Shown: positions 5,842 through 6,568 of the stretch, in pieces
Layout: every line of letters starts with the position of its first letter
Numbering within the stretch: position 1 is the stretch's first letter
Assembly (NCBI GenBank): GCA_023819365.1
Contig: JAMWBP010000038.1
Span: 1 to 6,568 of the forward strand
Origin: Candidatus Omnitrophota bacterium
GTDB taxonomy: Bacteria > Ratteibacteria > UBA8468 > B48-G9 > JAFGKM01
Direction of reading: 5' to 3'
Length of the DNA stretch: 6,568 nt
Translations under genes and position numbers: made by a program
Notes under the pieces: generated by a model
The model's database searches: none
What the model was told of the DNA's origin: nothing
Seen by the model: only the letters and a program-made list of their open reading frames with translations

Positions 5842-6568
5842 ATGAGTAAAATAGAAGAATTTGTAGCAGAGGTTAAAAATTTAAATAAAAAAGTTGTTTT
5901 CCCAGAAGGAGAAGATGAAAGAATTTTAATGTCTGTTTCTGAATTATTAAAAGAAAAGATTGCTACTCCTGTTTTGTTAGGTAAGAAAGAAAGAATTTTA
6001 GAAATGAGTAAAAAATTAGGTATTAATAATATTGAGGAAATAGAAATTGTTGAACCTGAAAATTCAGAATTTTTTGAAGAGTTTATTAATAGATACTGTG
6101 AAAAAAGAAAAAATATAAATAAAAGTGTTGCCGAAAAAATTGTGAAGAGACCACTTATTTTTGGAGGGTTAATGGTTGATACTGGGAAATGTGATTCTAT
6201 GGTTGCAGGTGCAGCAAATACAACAGCAAATGTAATACAGGCAGCAGCCCTAACAGTTGGTTTTTCAGAAGGGATAAAAACACCATCAAGTTTTTTTATA
6301 ATGGTGTTGCCAAATGGAAAAGTTTATTTCTATGCTGACTGTGCTGTAAATATATGTCCTGACGAAAATCAACTCGCAGAAATAGGAATTGCAACAGCAA
6401 TTAATTATAAAAAATTAATGAAAGAGATACCAAAAGTTGCTTTTCTTTCTTTTTCAACAAAAGGTTCTGCATCGCATCCAATGGTTGAAAAAGTTCAAAA
6501 AGCAGTAAAGATAGCAAAAGAAAAAAACAGCGAATTTGATATAGATGGAGAATTTCAAGTTGATACGG
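5842..6568 (+). CDS. pta: Phosphate acetyltransferase, partial (continues past the window end)
   Basis: This open frame of 242 codons runs off the right edge; the short form of the family has about 330 residues. It starts MSKIEEFVAEV, lacks the long N-terminal P-loop and DRTGG domains of enterobacterial Pta, and so is the compact PTA/PTB type. Recognisable blocks are VVFPEGEDERIL (18-29), GLMVDTGKCDSMVAGAANTT (109-128), TPSSFFIMVLP (147-157), FYADCAVNICP (163-173) and FLSFSTKGSASHP (201-213). The enzyme interconverts acetyl-CoA and acetyl phosphate, usually with acetate kinase to make ATP or to activate acetate. The catalytic C-terminal part lies outside the window. The butyryl-type paralogue (Ptb) is less likely because the SSFFIMVLP and ADCAVN blocks fit Pta. 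The gene is strikingly AT-rich (10 G/C in 60 bases at 6061-6120). It follows nagB with a 10-bp gap. Confidence 0.9.
   Translation, partial: MSKIEEFVAEVKNLNKKVVFPEGEDERILMSVSELLKEKIATPVLLGKKERILEMSKKLGINNIEEIEIVEPENSEFFEEFINRYCEKRKNINKSVAEKIVKRPLIFGGLMVDTGKCDSMVAGAANTTANVIQAAALTVGFSEGIKTPSSFFIMVLPNGKVYFYADCAVNICPDENQLAEIGIATAINYKKLMKEIPKVAFLSFSTKGSASHPMVEKVQKAVKIAKEKNSEFDIDGEFQVDT

Overview
The window looks like a piece of a low-GC bacterial genome, probably an uncultivated, sugar-fermenting anaerobe recovered by metagenomics. This lineage guess is inference from gene content; no rRNA or tRNA is present. The genes are mostly carbohydrate-related: a zinc sugar/polyol-type dehydrogenase, a Gfo/Idh/MocA oxidoreductase, a GH57-like glycosidase, glucosamine-6-phosphate deaminase (NagB) and phosphate acetyltransferase (Pta). 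The remaining intact gene is a predicted exported phospholipase D-family protein.

Layout. Positions 1 to about 115 (minus strand) carry an internal piece of a different, GC-richer gene that reads like a sodium-dependent bicarbonate transporter (SBT/DUF897 family). It is joined abruptly to a medium-chain dehydrogenase (to 871, minus), which therefore lacks roughly its last 90-100 residues. A two-HKD phospholipase D-like gene diverges from it (904-1824, plus) and converges on a Gfo/Idh/MocA oxidoreductase (1837-3015, minus). From about 3110 to 3480 there is a graveyard of mobile elements. It holds the C-terminal tail of one DDE (rve) transposase on the minus strand and the tail of a second on the plus strand, placed back to back around a GGGAC/GTCCC palindrome. 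Two imperfect direct repeats lie at the outer end of the first. A near-consensus sigma-70 promoter starts in the stop codon of the second tail and fires into the next gene.

From 3533 to the right edge there is a tight plus-strand operon: GH57-like glycosidase, NagB, Pta (cut by the window end). A plausible joint role is breakdown of an amino-sugar glycan: a glycosidase releases sugar, NagB turns glucosamine-6-phosphate into fructose-6-phosphate and ammonia, and Pta handles acetyl groups. However, NagB begins with about 35 extra residues containing one transmembrane-type helix, and the native NagB start is missing. The sequence also becomes markedly AT-richer downstream. This may be a second junction between unrelated sequences rather than one ancestral operon.

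The main theme is mosaicism: two in-frame chimeric joints (about 105-120 and about 5030-5049) plus truncated transposases. These could be real rearrangements or assembly chimeras. No CRISPR array, complete insertion sequence, tRNA or convincing riboswitch was found.
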